From Neobacillus bataviensis LMG 21833 (GTDB lineage Bacteria; Bacillota; Bacilli; Bacillales; Cytobacillaceae), in NCBI RefSeq assembly GCF_000307875.1, contig NZ_AJLS01000139.1:1-43605 (forward strand): a stretch of 43,605 nt of DNA, written 5' to 3'. How positions within the stretch are numbered: the first letter of the stretch is position 1; each line of letters starts with the position of its first letter. The translations under genes and the position numbers were made by a program. Shown here in pieces: positions 14,633 through 23,624 of this stretch. Below the pieces are notes generated by a model that was given only the letters and a program-made list of their open reading frames with translations, did no database searches and was not told the origin of the DNA.

Positions 14633-17600
14633 TTACATATTGCGGCGATACTGCCCGCCGACTTCGTATAATGCGCGAGTGATTTGTCCTAGGCTTGCGA
14701 CTTGGACGGTTTCCATTAGAGCATCAAAAATGTTGCCGCCGCTCACCGCCGCTTCCTTCAAGCGTTTCAAGGCATCCGCTGACTCCCCGGCATGCACTTC
14801 CTGAAAGGCACGTAAATTGTGAATCTGTAATTCCTTTTCCTCAGTTGTTGCCCTGGCTAGTTCCATATTATTGACGTCTTCCTCTGAAGGAGGATTCGGA
14901 TTCAAATACGTATTAACGCCGATAATTGGCAATTCACCCGTATGTTTTTTCATTTCATAGTACATCGACTCATCCTGAATCTTGCCGCGCTGGTACTGCG
15001 TCTCCATCGAACCAAGCACCCCTCCGCGATCGTTCAGCCGTTCAAATTCCTGCAGCACCGCTTCCTCGACAAGCTCCGTCAGCTCTTCTACCACAAAAGA
15101 TCCCTGCAGCGGATTCTCATTTTTCGCCAATCCATGTTCTTTTGTGATAATCATCTGAATCGCCATCGCCCGGCGCACCGATTCCTCAGTTGGTGTCGTA
15201 ATCGCCTCATCATAGGCATTCGTGTGCAGCGAATTACAGTTATCCTGCAAAGCCATCAGAGCCTGCAAGGTCGTGCGGATATCATTGAAATCAATTTCCT
15301 GTGCATGCAGTGATCTCCCTGATGTCTGAACATGGTATTTTAATTTCTGGCTACGTTCATTCGCACCATACTTATCACGCATCACCGTTGCCCAAATCCG
15401 GCGCGCCACCCGGCCAATCACCGTATACTCCGGATCCAAGCCATTACTAAAGAAAAACGACAGATTCGGCGCAAAATCATCAATCTTCATCCCGCGGCTC
15501 AAATAATACTCCACATACGTAAATCCGTTTGACAGCGTGAACGCCAGCTGCGAAATCGGATTCGCACCAGCTTCAGCAATATGATAGCCGGAAATCGACA
15601 CCGAATAGTAGTTGCGCACTTGATGATCAATGAAATATTGCTGAATATCGCCCATCATTCGTAAGGCAAATTCTGTTGAAAAAATACACGTATTCTGGCC
15701 TTGGTCTTCTTTTAAAATATCGGCCTGCACCGTACCGCGCACCGTCCGAAGCGTAAAGCTACGAACCTCCGCAAACTCTTCAACCGTCAACACGCGCCCA
15801 AGCTCGGCTTCTTTCTTCTGCACCTGCTGGTCAATCGCCGTGTTCATAAACATCGCTAAAATAATCGGCGCTGGGCCATTAATCGTCATCGAAACCGATG
15901 TCGACGGGTGACATAAATCAAAACCGTCATACAACTTTTTCATATCATCTAAGGTACAAATGCTGACACCGCTCTCGCCGACCTTACCGTAAATATCAGG
16001 GCGGTAATCCGGGTCTTCCCCGTATAATGTCACCGAATCAAATGCGGTACTTAAACGTTTCGCATCATCGTCCTTCGATAAATAATGGAAACGGCGATTT
16101 GTCCGCTCCGGTGTGCCTTCGCCGGCAAACTGGCGTTTCGGATCTTCCCCCTCACGCTTGAACGGGAATACCCCGGCCGTATACGGGAATGAGCCCGGAA
16201 CATTTTCCTGGTACACCCAGCGTAGAATTTCCCCGTAATCCTTATAACGCGGCAACACTACTTTCGGTATATCGAGCCCAGATAAGCTTTTTGATTTTAA
16301 CACCGTGATAATCTCTTTATCACGAATACGCGTAACGAATTGATCACTAGCATAAGCGGCTTTCGTCTCAGCCCACGTAGAAAGGATTTTCCTTGATTCC
16401 GGCGTCAACTTCTCCTCTGTTTCCTGCTTCACCACTTCAAGAGCTGCGACTACCTCAGGCTGCCCTGCCATCGCCTCCAAAGCCCCTTCAAGCTGGAATA
16501 ATTTCCGGGCAATATTCGCTTGCTCCTCCGCCTTCCGATGATATCCGCGCACCGTTTCCGAAATCTCACGCAAATAATACCGGCGATCCGTTGGAATAAT
16601 CATGTTTTGTTTTTCCACGACAACGCCATTCTTGCTAAATGACGTCACCCAATCCGTTGCCATGGCAGCATTAATTTTTTCCACTAATGCCGCAAACAAG
16701 GCGTTCGTACCAGGGTCATGGAACTGGCTGGCAATCGTACCGTACACCGGCATTTCCTCAATTTGCATCTCAAACAGCATATGATTGCGCTGATACTGCT
16801 TTTGCACCTGCCGCTTTGCATCCTCCGAGCCCTTGCGCTCGAATTTATTGATGACAATCAAATCAGCAAAATCAAGCATATCAATCTTTTCAAGCTGTGA
16901 CGGCGCCCCAAATTCACTCGTCATCACGTACATGGAGACATCACAAATTTCCGTGATTTCCGCATCCCCCTGGCCGATGCCGCTCGTTTCAACAATCACG
17001 AGGTCAAACCCAGCTGCCTTCGTGACCGCCACCGCATCTTTAATCGCCAGCGACAACTCATTTTTCGAACGTCGTGTTGCCAGACTGCGCATATACACAT
17101 TCGGCGAGAAAATTGCATTCATCCGGATCCGGTCGCCTAATAAAGCCCCGCCCGTTTTTTGCTTCGTCGGATCAACCGAAAGAATCGCGACCCGTTTTTC
17201 CGGGAATTCATTGATAAAACGGCGGATCAATTCGTCCGTTAACGAACTTTTTCCAGCGCCGCCCGTTCCTGTAATCCCGACCACAGGAATCCCCTTCTCA
17301 AGGGACTTCACTTGTTCCAGCACCTGCTCCGCTGTTGCCGCCGCCTCGTTACTTTTATCCACATGCAGCTCAGCTAAAGTAATCAGCTTGGCAATACTGT
17401 TAACCTCGCCCGAAGGCAATTTTTCAATATGCTCGGAAACTTCCTCTGTTGCCACCGTAGAAAAGTCACATTCCTGGATCATCCGGTCAATCATGCCCTG
17501 CAGGCCAAGCTTCCGGCCGTCTTCAGGCGAGAAAATCCACGCAATCCCATATTGATGCAGCTCATCGATTTCGCGGGGAATAATCACCCCGCCGCCGCCA

Positions 17601-17887
17601 CCGTAAATGCGGATATTGGGCGCGCCCTTTTCCTTTAACAGGTCATACATATATTTAAAGTATTCAACGTGCCCGCCTTGATATGACGAAATCGCAATCC
17701 CCTGCACATCCTCCTGAATCGCGGCATTCACGACCTCCTCCACCGAACGGTTGTGGCCAAGATGAATGACCTCCGCCCCGCTCGCCTGAAGAATCCGGCG
17801 CATAATATTAATTGAAGCATCATGACCGTCAAACAAACTCGACGCCGTCACAAAACGGATATGATGCTTTGGCTGATAAGTACCCAT
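14633..17887 (-). CDS. icmF: Fused isobutyryl-CoA mutase/GTPase IcmF
   Basis: A 1084-aa adenosylcobalamin enzyme. Residues 1-130 form the B12-binding domain with the DGHDASI motif (D20, H22 as lower axial ligand) and SSYQGGH. A MeaB-like chaperone GTPase follows, with P-loop GITGTGGAGKSS near 204-215. The C-terminal half (from about 560) is the acyl-CoA mutase barrel (DPDYRPDIYGKVGESG; SISGYHIAEAGANP). IcmF family enzymes interconvert isobutyryl-CoA and n-butyryl-CoA, and some also act on isovaleryl- or pivalyl-CoA. Databases often call them methylmalonyl-CoA mutase, but the single-chain architecture is IcmF. GGGGGAG precedes the ATG. It is the last gene of the acyl-CoA cluster, after a TetR gene. 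Confidence 0.95.
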   Translation of the reverse strand: MGTYQPKHHIRFVTASSLFDGHDASINIMRRILQASGAEVIHLGHNRSVEEVVNAAIQEDVQGIAISSYQGGHVEYFKYMYDLLKEKGAPNIRIYGGGGGVIIPREIDELHQYGIAWIFSPEDGRKLGLQGMIDRMIQECDFSTVATEEVSEHIEKLPSGEVNSIAKLITLAELHVDKSNEAAATAEQVLEQVKSLEKGIPVVGITGTGGAGKSSLTDELIRRFINEFPEKRVAILSVDPTKQKTGGALLGDRIRMNAIFSPNVYMRSLATRRSKNELSLAIKDAVAVTKAAGFDLVIVETSGIGQGDAEITEICDVSMYVMTSEFGAPSQLEKIDMLDFADLIVINKFERKGSEDAKRQVQKQYQRNHMLFEMQIEEMPVYGTIASQFHDPGTNALFAALVEKINAAMATDWVTSFSKNGVVVEKQNMIIPTDRRYYLREISETVRGYHRKAEEQANIARKLFQLEGALEAMAGQPEVVAALEVVKQETEEKLTPESRKILSTWAETKAAYASDQFVTRIRDKEIITVLKSKSLSGLDIPKVVLPRYKDYGEILRWVYQENVPGSFPYTAGVFPFKREGEDPKRQFAGEGTPERTNRRFHYLSKDDDAKRLSTAFDSVTLYGEDPDYRPDIYGKVGESGVSICTLDDMKKLYDGFDLCHPSTSVSMTINGPAPIILAMFMNTAIDQQVQKKEAELGRVLTVEEFAEVRSFTLRTVRGTVQADILKEDQGQNTCIFSTEFALRMMGDIQQYFIDHQVRNYYSVSISGYHIAEAGANPISQLAFTLSNGFTYVEYYLSRGMKIDDFAPNLSFFFSNGLDPEYTVIGRVARRIWATVMRDKYGANERSQKLKYHVQTSGRSLHAQEIDFNDIRTTLQALMALQDNCNSLHTNAYDEAITTPTEESVRRAMAIQMIITKEHGLAKNENPLQGSFVVEELTELVEEAVLQEFERLNDRGGVLGSMETQYQRGKIQDESMYYEMKKHTGELPIIGVNTYLNPNPPSEEDVNNMELARATTEEKELQIHNLRAFQEVHAGESADALKRLKEAAVSGGNIFDALMETVQVASLGQITRALYEVGGQYRRNM

Positions 17888-17940
17888 CGTGCTAGCTCCC
17901 CCTTTTTGTAAAAATGAACCTAGTCCAACACTCGCTGCCT

Positions 17941-18597
17941 TTATTCACTTTTCGGAACAGTGCCAGTTGCCGAGACCTCTGCACTAATCCCCGATAATAA
18001 GAGCTCCGTCTGCAGCTCAATGTATTCCTCGAGCGTAAATAACTTCCGTAACGCCCAGCGGCGAAAGCCCCACATTTGCCCCTGGACAAAAATGTTATGG
18101 GCAATCATCGCCACCTGTTTCTTCGACAGGTGCAGCTCCCCGTTTTCCACACATCTCGAAAGCAAGTTCTCAAACATGCCGACCATTTCCATTTCTTTTT
18201 TCAAGACATATGGCAATGCATCCTTTGAGAGCGACTTCACTTCCTGATACATCACGAGCACTTCCGCCTGCATCTCATCCATGACTTGAAAAAAGTTGGC
18301 GATTCCAAGCTTCAAGCTGTCCAATGTCCCCTTTTTCAAGGCAAGATCCTGCTGCAGGCGCTCGCTGACATGATCATAAATACTGTCGCAAACAAGGTAC
18401 AGCACGTCTTCCTTTGTACGAATATATTCATACAGCGTCCCGATGCTAAACCCGGCCGCCTTGGCAATTTCCCTTGTTGTCGTCCGGTGAAACCCCTTTT
18501 GTTTAAAAAGGGCAACAGCCCCTTTAATCATTTGGTCGCGCCGTTTTTGCACGAGGCGCTCATCCTTGACCGAAGCCTGTACTTCCCGCTTATTCAT
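17941..18597 (-). CDS. TetR/AcrR-family regulator, FadR-like
   Basis: A 218-aa repressor-type protein with an N-terminal TetR helix-turn-helix (AVALFKQKGFHRTTTREIAKAAGFSIGTLYEYIRTKEDVLY is the region at about 27-68; note the TTTREIA and GTLYEY motifs). Its C-terminal half looks like acyl-CoA-responsive TetR regulators of fatty acid breakdown. It lies 53 bp upstream of icmF and within the dehydrogenase cluster, so it probably controls it. The ATG at 18597 has only a weak AGAGAG upstream. The ligand is an inference from context. Confidence 0.85.
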   Translation of the reverse strand: MNKREVQASVKDERLVQKRRDQMIKGAVALFKQKGFHRTTTREIAKAAGFSIGTLYEYIRTKEDVLYLVCDSIYDHVSERLQQDLALKKGTLDSLKLGIANFFQVMDEMQAEVLVMYQEVKSLSKDALPYVLKKEMEMVGMFENLLSRCVENGELHLSKKQVAMIAHNIFVQGQMWGFRRWALRKLFTLEEYIELQTELLLSGISAEVSATGTVPKSE

Positions 18598-18649
18598 CTC
18601 TCTAACCGCCTTTGATCGATTTGGGCGATCTATGATTACCGCCTTTCTC

Positions 18650-18775
18650 TTGTCTAGCTGCAGCGCCTAGGGGCTCGGGGTCATAAGCCAATCCGTCCAG
18701 AAGGTTAAAGAGCAACCTTCTAGCCGGCTCGTCTTATGCCTGTCGCCCCTGTGCAAGGCGCTTCCGCTTTTCTAG
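18650..18775. repeat. Family B intergenic repeat, complete copy of 126 bp
   Basis: One end is TTGTCTAGCTGCAGCGCCTAG, the other (reverse) CTAGAAAAGCGGAAGCGCC. The middle holds a hairpin AGAAGGTT/AACCTTCT (18699-18721) inside CATAAG/CTTATG. The second end abuts the acdA stop codon (18776-18778) with no gap. Confidence 0.85.
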
Positions 18776-19915
18776 TTATTTTGTTAACATCCGTGAAATA
18801 ACGAGGCGCTGAATTTCCTGTGTTCCCTCATAAATCTGGGTGATTTTCGCATCACGCATGAAACGCTCCACCGGATAATCCTTCGTATAGCCATAACCGC
18901 CGAACACTTGAACGGCTTCCGTTGTCACCTTCATCGCCGTGTCACCGGCAAATAATTTCGACATTGCTGATTCTTTTCCGTATGGTAAGCCGTTGGATTC
19001 CAACCACGCCGCTTGATAGGTTAATAGTCTTGAAGCCTCAATATTCGTCGCCATATCGGCTAATTTAAAGCTGATGCCTTGGTTTGCCACAATTGGTTTC
19101 CCGAACTGATGGCGTTCCTTCGCATAGTCGACTGCTGCATCAAGTGCCCCTTGCGCAATCCCCACTGCCTGCGCGGCGATGCCATTGCGGCCGCCATCAA
19201 GTGTCATCATCGCCACTTTAAAGCCGTCGCCTTCTTCGCCAAGTCGGTTGGCAACAGGTACCTTACAATCTTCAAAAATAATTTCCGTTGTCGGTGATGA
19301 ACGAATGCCGAGTTTCTTTTCCTTTTTCCCAACAGAGAAGCCCAGGAAGTCGCTCTCCACGATAAACGCAGTCGTACCTTTATGCTTGCTGGTTGGATCT
19401 GTTACGGCAAAGACAACATAAATTTCGGCTTCTCCACCGTTAGTGATGAAAATTTTTGAACCATTTAGAACATAATGGTCGCCCTCGAGACGTGCTGTCG
19501 TTCTCATTCCGCCAGCATCCGAGCCGCTGCCTGGCTCCGTTAAGCCATACGCGCCAATTTTCTTGCCTTCTGCCATTGGACGAAGGTATTTTTGCTTTTG
19601 CTCTTCATTGCCAAATTTGTATATTGGCCAGCCGGCAAGGGAGGTGTGGGCGGATAGCATAACGCCTGTTGACGCATCAACGCGGGACAGCTCCTCCACT
19701 GCAATACAATACGCAAGAAAATCGCTGCCAATGCCGCCGTACTCTTCCGGCCACGGAATCCCCGTTAAGCCAAGCTCCGCCATCTTGTCAAAAATTTCGC
19801 GGTCAAAGCGCTCTTCCTCATCGCGCTCCGCTGCTGTTGGTGCCACTTCATTCCGCGCAAAATCGCGTACCATTTTACGAATCATTTCATGCTCTTCCGA
19901 TAATTTAAATTGCAT
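18776..19915 (-). CDS. acdA: Acyl-CoA dehydrogenase (AcdA-like)
   Basis: A 379-aa FAD-dependent dehydrogenase that introduces the alpha-beta double bond of an acyl-CoA and hands electrons to ETF. Visible features are the FAD-binding segments LTEPGSGSDAGG and ITNGG, the GGYGYTKDYPVER segment, and the catalytic base Glu in QIYEGTQEIQR. The Glu position is that of short- and medium-chain dehydrogenases. AGGAGG precedes the ATG. It corresponds to B. subtilis acdA, which also lies near rpoE. Chain-length preference cannot be read with certainty. Confidence 0.93.
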   Translation of the reverse strand: MQFKLSEEHEMIRKMVRDFARNEVAPTAAERDEEERFDREIFDKMAELGLTGIPWPEEYGGIGSDFLAYCIAVEELSRVDASTGVMLSAHTSLAGWPIYKFGNEEQKQKYLRPMAEGKKIGAYGLTEPGSGSDAGGMRTTARLEGDHYVLNGSKIFITNGGEAEIYVVFAVTDPTSKHKGTTAFIVESDFLGFSVGKKEKKLGIRSSPTTEIIFEDCKVPVANRLGEEGDGFKVAMMTLDGGRNGIAAQAVGIAQGALDAAVDYAKERHQFGKPIVANQGISFKLADMATNIEASRLLTYQAAWLESNGLPYGKESAMSKLFAGDTAMKVTTEAVQVFGGYGYTKDYPVERFMRDAKITQIYEGTQEIQRLVISRMLTK

Positions 19916-19947
19916 TTTTACGTCCTCCTAGGGTTAAATTTGGAAAG

Positions 19948-19999
19948 TATCAACAAAATTTTGGAATATATGAACAAAAATCAGGCAGTTATGAACAAA
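19948..19999. repeat. 21-bp-periodic array 3, core TATGAACAAA, three units
   Basis: TATCAACAAA, TATGAACAAA and TATGAACAAA begin at 19948, 19969 and 19990, exactly 21 bp apart, with unrelated spacers. The array lies between two dehydrogenase genes of one strand with no terminator in between, so it is probably transcribed. Confidence 0.75.
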
Positions 20000-20029
20000 T
20001 CACTCTTTCACACATCAAAAACCGGCCAT

Positions 20030-21160
20030 TTAAAGATATTTACTAATCACAATCCGCTGAATCTCGCTCGTACCTTCGTAAATCTCCGTCACCTTTGCAT
20101 CACGGAAATAGCGCTCCACCGGATAATCTTCCGTATAGCCGTAGCCGCCAAATACTTGAATCGCTTCCGTCGTTACCTCAACCGCTGTCTTCGTCGCAAA
20201 CAGCTTCGCCATCGAAGCCTCCATGCCGCATTTCAAACCTTTGCTGCGCAAATCCGCAGCACGATAGACTAATAGTTTGGCTGCCTCGACACTTGTTGCC
20301 ATGTCGGCAAGCTTAAAGGCAATCCCTTGCTGGGCAGCAATCGGCTTGCCAAATTGTTCGCGCTCCTTCGCGTAGGCGGTTGCGGCAGACAGTGCGGCCT
20401 CAGCAATTCCAAGTGCCTGGGTGGCAATCCCAATGCGGCCGACATCAAGGTTGGCCATTGCAATTTTAAAGCCTTCACTTTCGTTGCCGAGAAGATTTTC
20501 CACCGGAACATGCATGTCTTCAAACGTCAGCTGAACCGTTCGTGAGCCGTGCAAGCCCATTTTCTTCTCATCCTTGCCTATAACAAGGCCAGGGGTATCC
20601 TTTTCCACAATAAAAGCAGCAATGCCTTTTGTACCTAATCTCGCGTCGGTATTCGCAAAGACAATATAAATATCGGCCTCACCGCCGTTAGTAATAAACA
20701 TTTTTGAGCCATTGAGAACATAATGGCCGCCCTTCTTGACTGCCCGGGTCTTTAAGCTCGCAGCATCCGACCCTGAGCTTGGCTCGGTTAAGCAAAAGGC
20801 ACCCAAATACTCCCCAGAGGCAAGCTTCGGCACGTACTTTTGCTTCTGTTCCTCTGTGCCAAAATAAACAATCGGGTTGGTGCCTACTGAGGTATGCACA
20901 GAAAGGATGACACCGAGCGTTGCGCTCACCCTGGAAATCTCGTTAATCGCAATGATATAAGAGGTGAAATCCATTTCAGCCCCGCCGTATTTTTCCGGAA
21001 CCGGTATCCCCATCAGGCCTAGTTCGCCCATTTTTCGAAGGATCTCACGCGGGAATTCCCCTTTTTCCATGTTTTCAATGAATGGGGCAATTTCGTTCTC
21101 GGCAAAATCACGAACCATTTTTCGCATCATTTCTTGTTCGGCTGTAAACGTCAGATTCAC
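20030..21160 (-). CDS. Acyl-CoA dehydrogenase (MmgC-like)
   Basis: The second acyl-CoA dehydrogenase of the cluster, 376 aa, clearly paralogous to the downstream one. It has LTEPSSGSDAAS, ITNGG, GGYGYTEDYPVER and the catalytic Glu in EIYEGTSEIQR. It is similar to butyryl-CoA dehydrogenases (Bcd/MmgC), which would fit the butyryl-CoA made by IcmF, but this is an inference. The start is GTG at 21160 with AGGGGAGA 6 bases upstream. It follows the 3-hydroxybutyryl-CoA dehydrogenase gene by 24 bp. Confidence 0.92.
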   Translation of the reverse strand: MNLTFTAEQEMMRKMVRDFAENEIAPFIENMEKGEFPREILRKMGELGLMGIPVPEKYGGAEMDFTSYIIAINEISRVSATLGVILSVHTSVGTNPIVYFGTEEQKQKYVPKLASGEYLGAFCLTEPSSGSDAASLKTRAVKKGGHYVLNGSKMFITNGGEADIYIVFANTDARLGTKGIAAFIVEKDTPGLVIGKDEKKMGLHGSRTVQLTFEDMHVPVENLLGNESEGFKIAMANLDVGRIGIATQALGIAEAALSAATAYAKEREQFGKPIAAQQGIAFKLADMATSVEAAKLLVYRAADLRSKGLKCGMEASMAKLFATKTAVEVTTEAIQVFGGYGYTEDYPVERYFRDAKVTEIYEGTSEIQRIVISKYL

Positions 21161-21184
21161 TGTGATCTCCCCTTAGAGGATAAA

Positions 21185-22036
21185 TTAGTCGTACGTGTAA
21201 AACCCGCGTCCCGTTTTCTTACCGAGCCAGCCAGCTTTTACATATTTGCGCAGTAGCGGACATGGGCGGTATTTATCATCGCCAAAGCCATCGTGAAGCG
21301 TTTCCATAATGTACAGGCATGTATCCAAACCGATAAAATCAGCCAAGGTTAATGGCCCCATCGGGTGGTTCATCCCAAGCTTCATCACGTCATCAATCGC
21401 TTCCTTCGTAGCAACGCCCTCATACAATGTAAAAATGGCTTCATTAATCATCGGCATCAGCACGCGATTGGAGACGAATCCAGGATAGTCATTGACTTCG
21501 ACAGGCACCTTGCTCAAGGTTTTTGTCATATCTTCAATCACTTGGTACACTTCATCAGCTGTTGCCAAACCTCGGATAATTTCCACAAGCTTCATGACCG
21601 GCACTGGATTCATAAAATGCATGCCGATGACTTTTTCCGGACGCTTCGTGGCCGCCGCAATTTCTGTAATCGGCAGCGAAGAGGTATTGCTTGCTAAGAT
21701 TGCATGCGCTGGGGCAATTTCATCTAACTGGGCAAATATTTTTGCCTTAATTTCCATATTTTCAACGGCTGCCTCAATAACAAGATCAACGCCGCTTGCA
21801 TCGTTCAAATCGGTTGATGCAGTCAGCCTTGCCAAAACCTCTTGCTTTTGTTCCTCTGTCATCCTGCCTTTATCAACGTTGCGCGATAGATTTTTGTTAA
21901 TGCCCGCTAAGCCGCGCTCCACGAATTCCGGTTTTAAATCGTTTAATAAGACCTTATATCCCGCCTGGGCACAAACTTGAGCAATTCCTGATCCCATTTG
22001 CCCTGCCCCGATTACCATTACATTTGAAACTTGCAT
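21185..22036 (-). CDS. 3-hydroxybutyryl-CoA dehydrogenase
   Basis: A 283-aa NAD(P)-dependent enzyme that interconverts 3-hydroxybutyryl-CoA and acetoacetyl-CoA. The Rossmann motif GAGQMGSGIAQ (11-21), the catalytic His in GMHFMNPVPVMKLVE and the C-terminal helical domain (NHPMGPLTLADFIGLD) are all present. The length and order match B. subtilis MmgB and clostridial Hbd. GGAGGGG precedes the ATG. Confidence 0.94.
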   Translation of the reverse strand: MQVSNVMVIGAGQMGSGIAQVCAQAGYKVLLNDLKPEFVERGLAGINKNLSRNVDKGRMTEEQKQEVLARLTASTDLNDASGVDLVIEAAVENMEIKAKIFAQLDEIAPAHAILASNTSSLPITEIAAATKRPEKVIGMHFMNPVPVMKLVEIIRGLATADEVYQVIEDMTKTLSKVPVEVNDYPGFVSNRVLMPMINEAIFTLYEGVATKEAIDDVMKLGMNHPMGPLTLADFIGLDTCLYIMETLHDGFGDDKYRPCPLLRKYVKAGWLGKKTGRGFYTYD

Positions 22037-22071
22037 GTTTTCCCCTCCAATTTTTCTAAAATAGAACTATG

Positions 22072-22165
22072 CGACAGTAAAAGCCGCTTATCCGCCAGTT
22101 ACTTCGCCTTATCCGACAGTAACTCCACCTCATCCGACAGTTACTCCGCTTTATCCGACAGTAAC
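22072..22165. repeat. 21-bp-periodic array 4, core CCGACAGTAACTCC, five units
   Basis: The word CGACAGTAA (variants CGCCAGTTA, CGACAGTTA) begins at 22072, 22093, 22114, 22135 and 22156, exactly 21 bp each time. The spacers are similar here (ctccrCcTyAT). The array fills the gap between the thiolase stop and the 3-hydroxybutyryl-CoA dehydrogenase ribosome-binding site. Confidence 0.9.
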
Positions 22166-22183
22166 CCGTTAGCAAAATCCACT

Positions 22184-23371
22184 TTACCCCCGCGGCACCT
22201 CGATTATCACGGCATCGCCCTGGCCGCCGCCTGAGCAAATCGCGGCAATCCCGATTCCGCCGCCGCGGCGTTTTAATTCATTCATCAAGGTGATGATGAT
22301 CCGTGCCCCGCTTGCGCCGATTGGGTGCCCTAATGCAACCGCACCGCCATTGACATTGACCTTTTCCGGATCAAGGCCGGCGATTTTTTCGCTTGCCAAT
22401 GCCACTGCGGCAAAGGCTTCATTAATTTCAAACAAATCGACTTCATCCAAGTTCCGTCCTGTTTTTCGTAAAAGTTCATTAATGACAAGTCCCGGTGTTT
22501 GCGGGAAATCCTTCGCTTCTACCGCAATCGCAGCATGACCGAGAATGACAGCCCCTACTTCACGGCCTTCACGAACTGCACGCTCTTCACTCATGAGCAC
22601 AAGGGCGGCCGCACCGTCATTGACCCCAGGGGCATTGCCTGCGGTGATCGTTCCCGTGGAATTAAAGACAGGTGCCAATTTTGTTAACCGTTCTAAAGAA
22701 GTATCCTTCCGCGGGCCCTCATCCTCTGAAACAACGACCGGTGCACCTTTTCGCTGCGGCACTTCAACAGGCACAATTTCCTCCGCCAAATTCCCGCTCT
22801 CCATCGCAGCAATTGCCCGGACATGGCTGCGCAATGCCCACTCATCCTGCGCCGCGCGAGAAATCTCTAGCTCTTCCGCCGCCCCGTTGCCGTATGTGCC
22901 CATGTGAACGCCGGTAAAGCTGCAGCTCAAGCCGTCATGGATCATTAAATCCTTCACGGAAGAATCACCCATTCTGAAGCCCCATCTTGCTTTTGGTAAA
23001 ATATACGGCGCGTTGCTCATTGATTCCATGCCACCTGCAACAATCACTTCCTCATCGCCGGCGCGAATGATTTGATCAGCCAACGTCACACTGCGCATCC
23101 CCGAGGCACAAACCTTATTAATTGTTTCTGTTTTCACTTCCCATGGCAGACCAGCGTGCCTTGCTGCTTGGCGGGACGGGATTTGCCCCTGTCCCCCTTG
23201 TAAAACCGTCCCAAGAATGACTTCCCCCACCTCTTCAGGCTTCACACCAGCGCGTACCAATGCCTCTTTCACAGCAATTCCTCCAAGCTGTGAAGCAGTT
23301 AGGCTGCTCAATCCTCCGCCTAATTTACCAAATGGCGTTCTAACCCCGCTTAAAATAACCGTTTTCCCCAT
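22184..23371 (-). CDS. Acetyl-CoA C-acetyltransferase (thiolase)
   Basis: A 395-aa thiolase that cleaves acetoacetyl-CoA to two acetyl-CoA or runs in reverse. The nucleophilic Cys is in NKVCASGMR (about residue 88), the active-site His in GGAVALGHPIGASG, and the second Cys in ICSGGGQGDA. It matches B. subtilis MmgA. AGGGGAG precedes the ATG. It is the first gene after a candidate operator at 23429-23450 and probably heads the operon down to icmF. Confidence 0.94.
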   Translation of the reverse strand: MGKTVILSGVRTPFGKLGGGLSSLTASQLGGIAVKEALVRAGVKPEEVGEVILGTVLQGGQGQIPSRQAARHAGLPWEVKTETINKVCASGMRSVTLADQIIRAGDEEVIVAGGMESMSNAPYILPKARWGFRMGDSSVKDLMIHDGLSCSFTGVHMGTYGNGAAEELEISRAAQDEWALRSHVRAIAAMESGNLAEEIVPVEVPQRKGAPVVVSEDEGPRKDTSLERLTKLAPVFNSTGTITAGNAPGVNDGAAALVLMSEERAVREGREVGAVILGHAAIAVEAKDFPQTPGLVINELLRKTGRNLDEVDLFEINEAFAAVALASEKIAGLDPEKVNVNGGAVALGHPIGASGARIIITLMNELKRRGGGIGIAAICSGGGQGDAVIIEVPRG

Positions 23372-23428
23372 CTAAAACACTCCCCTTTTCCCAATATTCA
23401 GTCATGTATTTTTAAAAAAATTTTTCGC

Positions 23429-23450
23429 ATTGACTGAACGCTCGCTCAAT
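23429..23450. promoter_or_regulatory. Candidate FadR/TetR operator upstream of the thiolase gene
   Basis: A 22-bp imperfect palindrome with ATTGA and TCAAT arms (16 of 22 positions symmetric, inner GAnCGnTC). It lies 58 bp upstream of the thiolase ATG. A half-site-like TGACTGAATATT lies nearer the start, at 23398-23409. Confidence 0.5.
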
Positions 23451-23624
23451 ATTTAGCGAAAAATGAAACGCCAGCTTCCTGCCAACGCCCTTTAAACAAA
23501 AGAGTGAATGTAAGCGTTTTAATCCCTACATCCTATTTTACATAAAAAATAGCAGAAGTTGATATGTTTTACACAAAATTTTAAAATTTTATGAAAAATC
23601 TCAACCTCCGCTAATGTCAATTTT

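Noticed and set aside
16833..17555. 240-codon plus-strand frame opposite icmF
   Set aside because: A shadow of a high-GC-codon gene; serine-rich composition typical of antisense frames, with no start signal.
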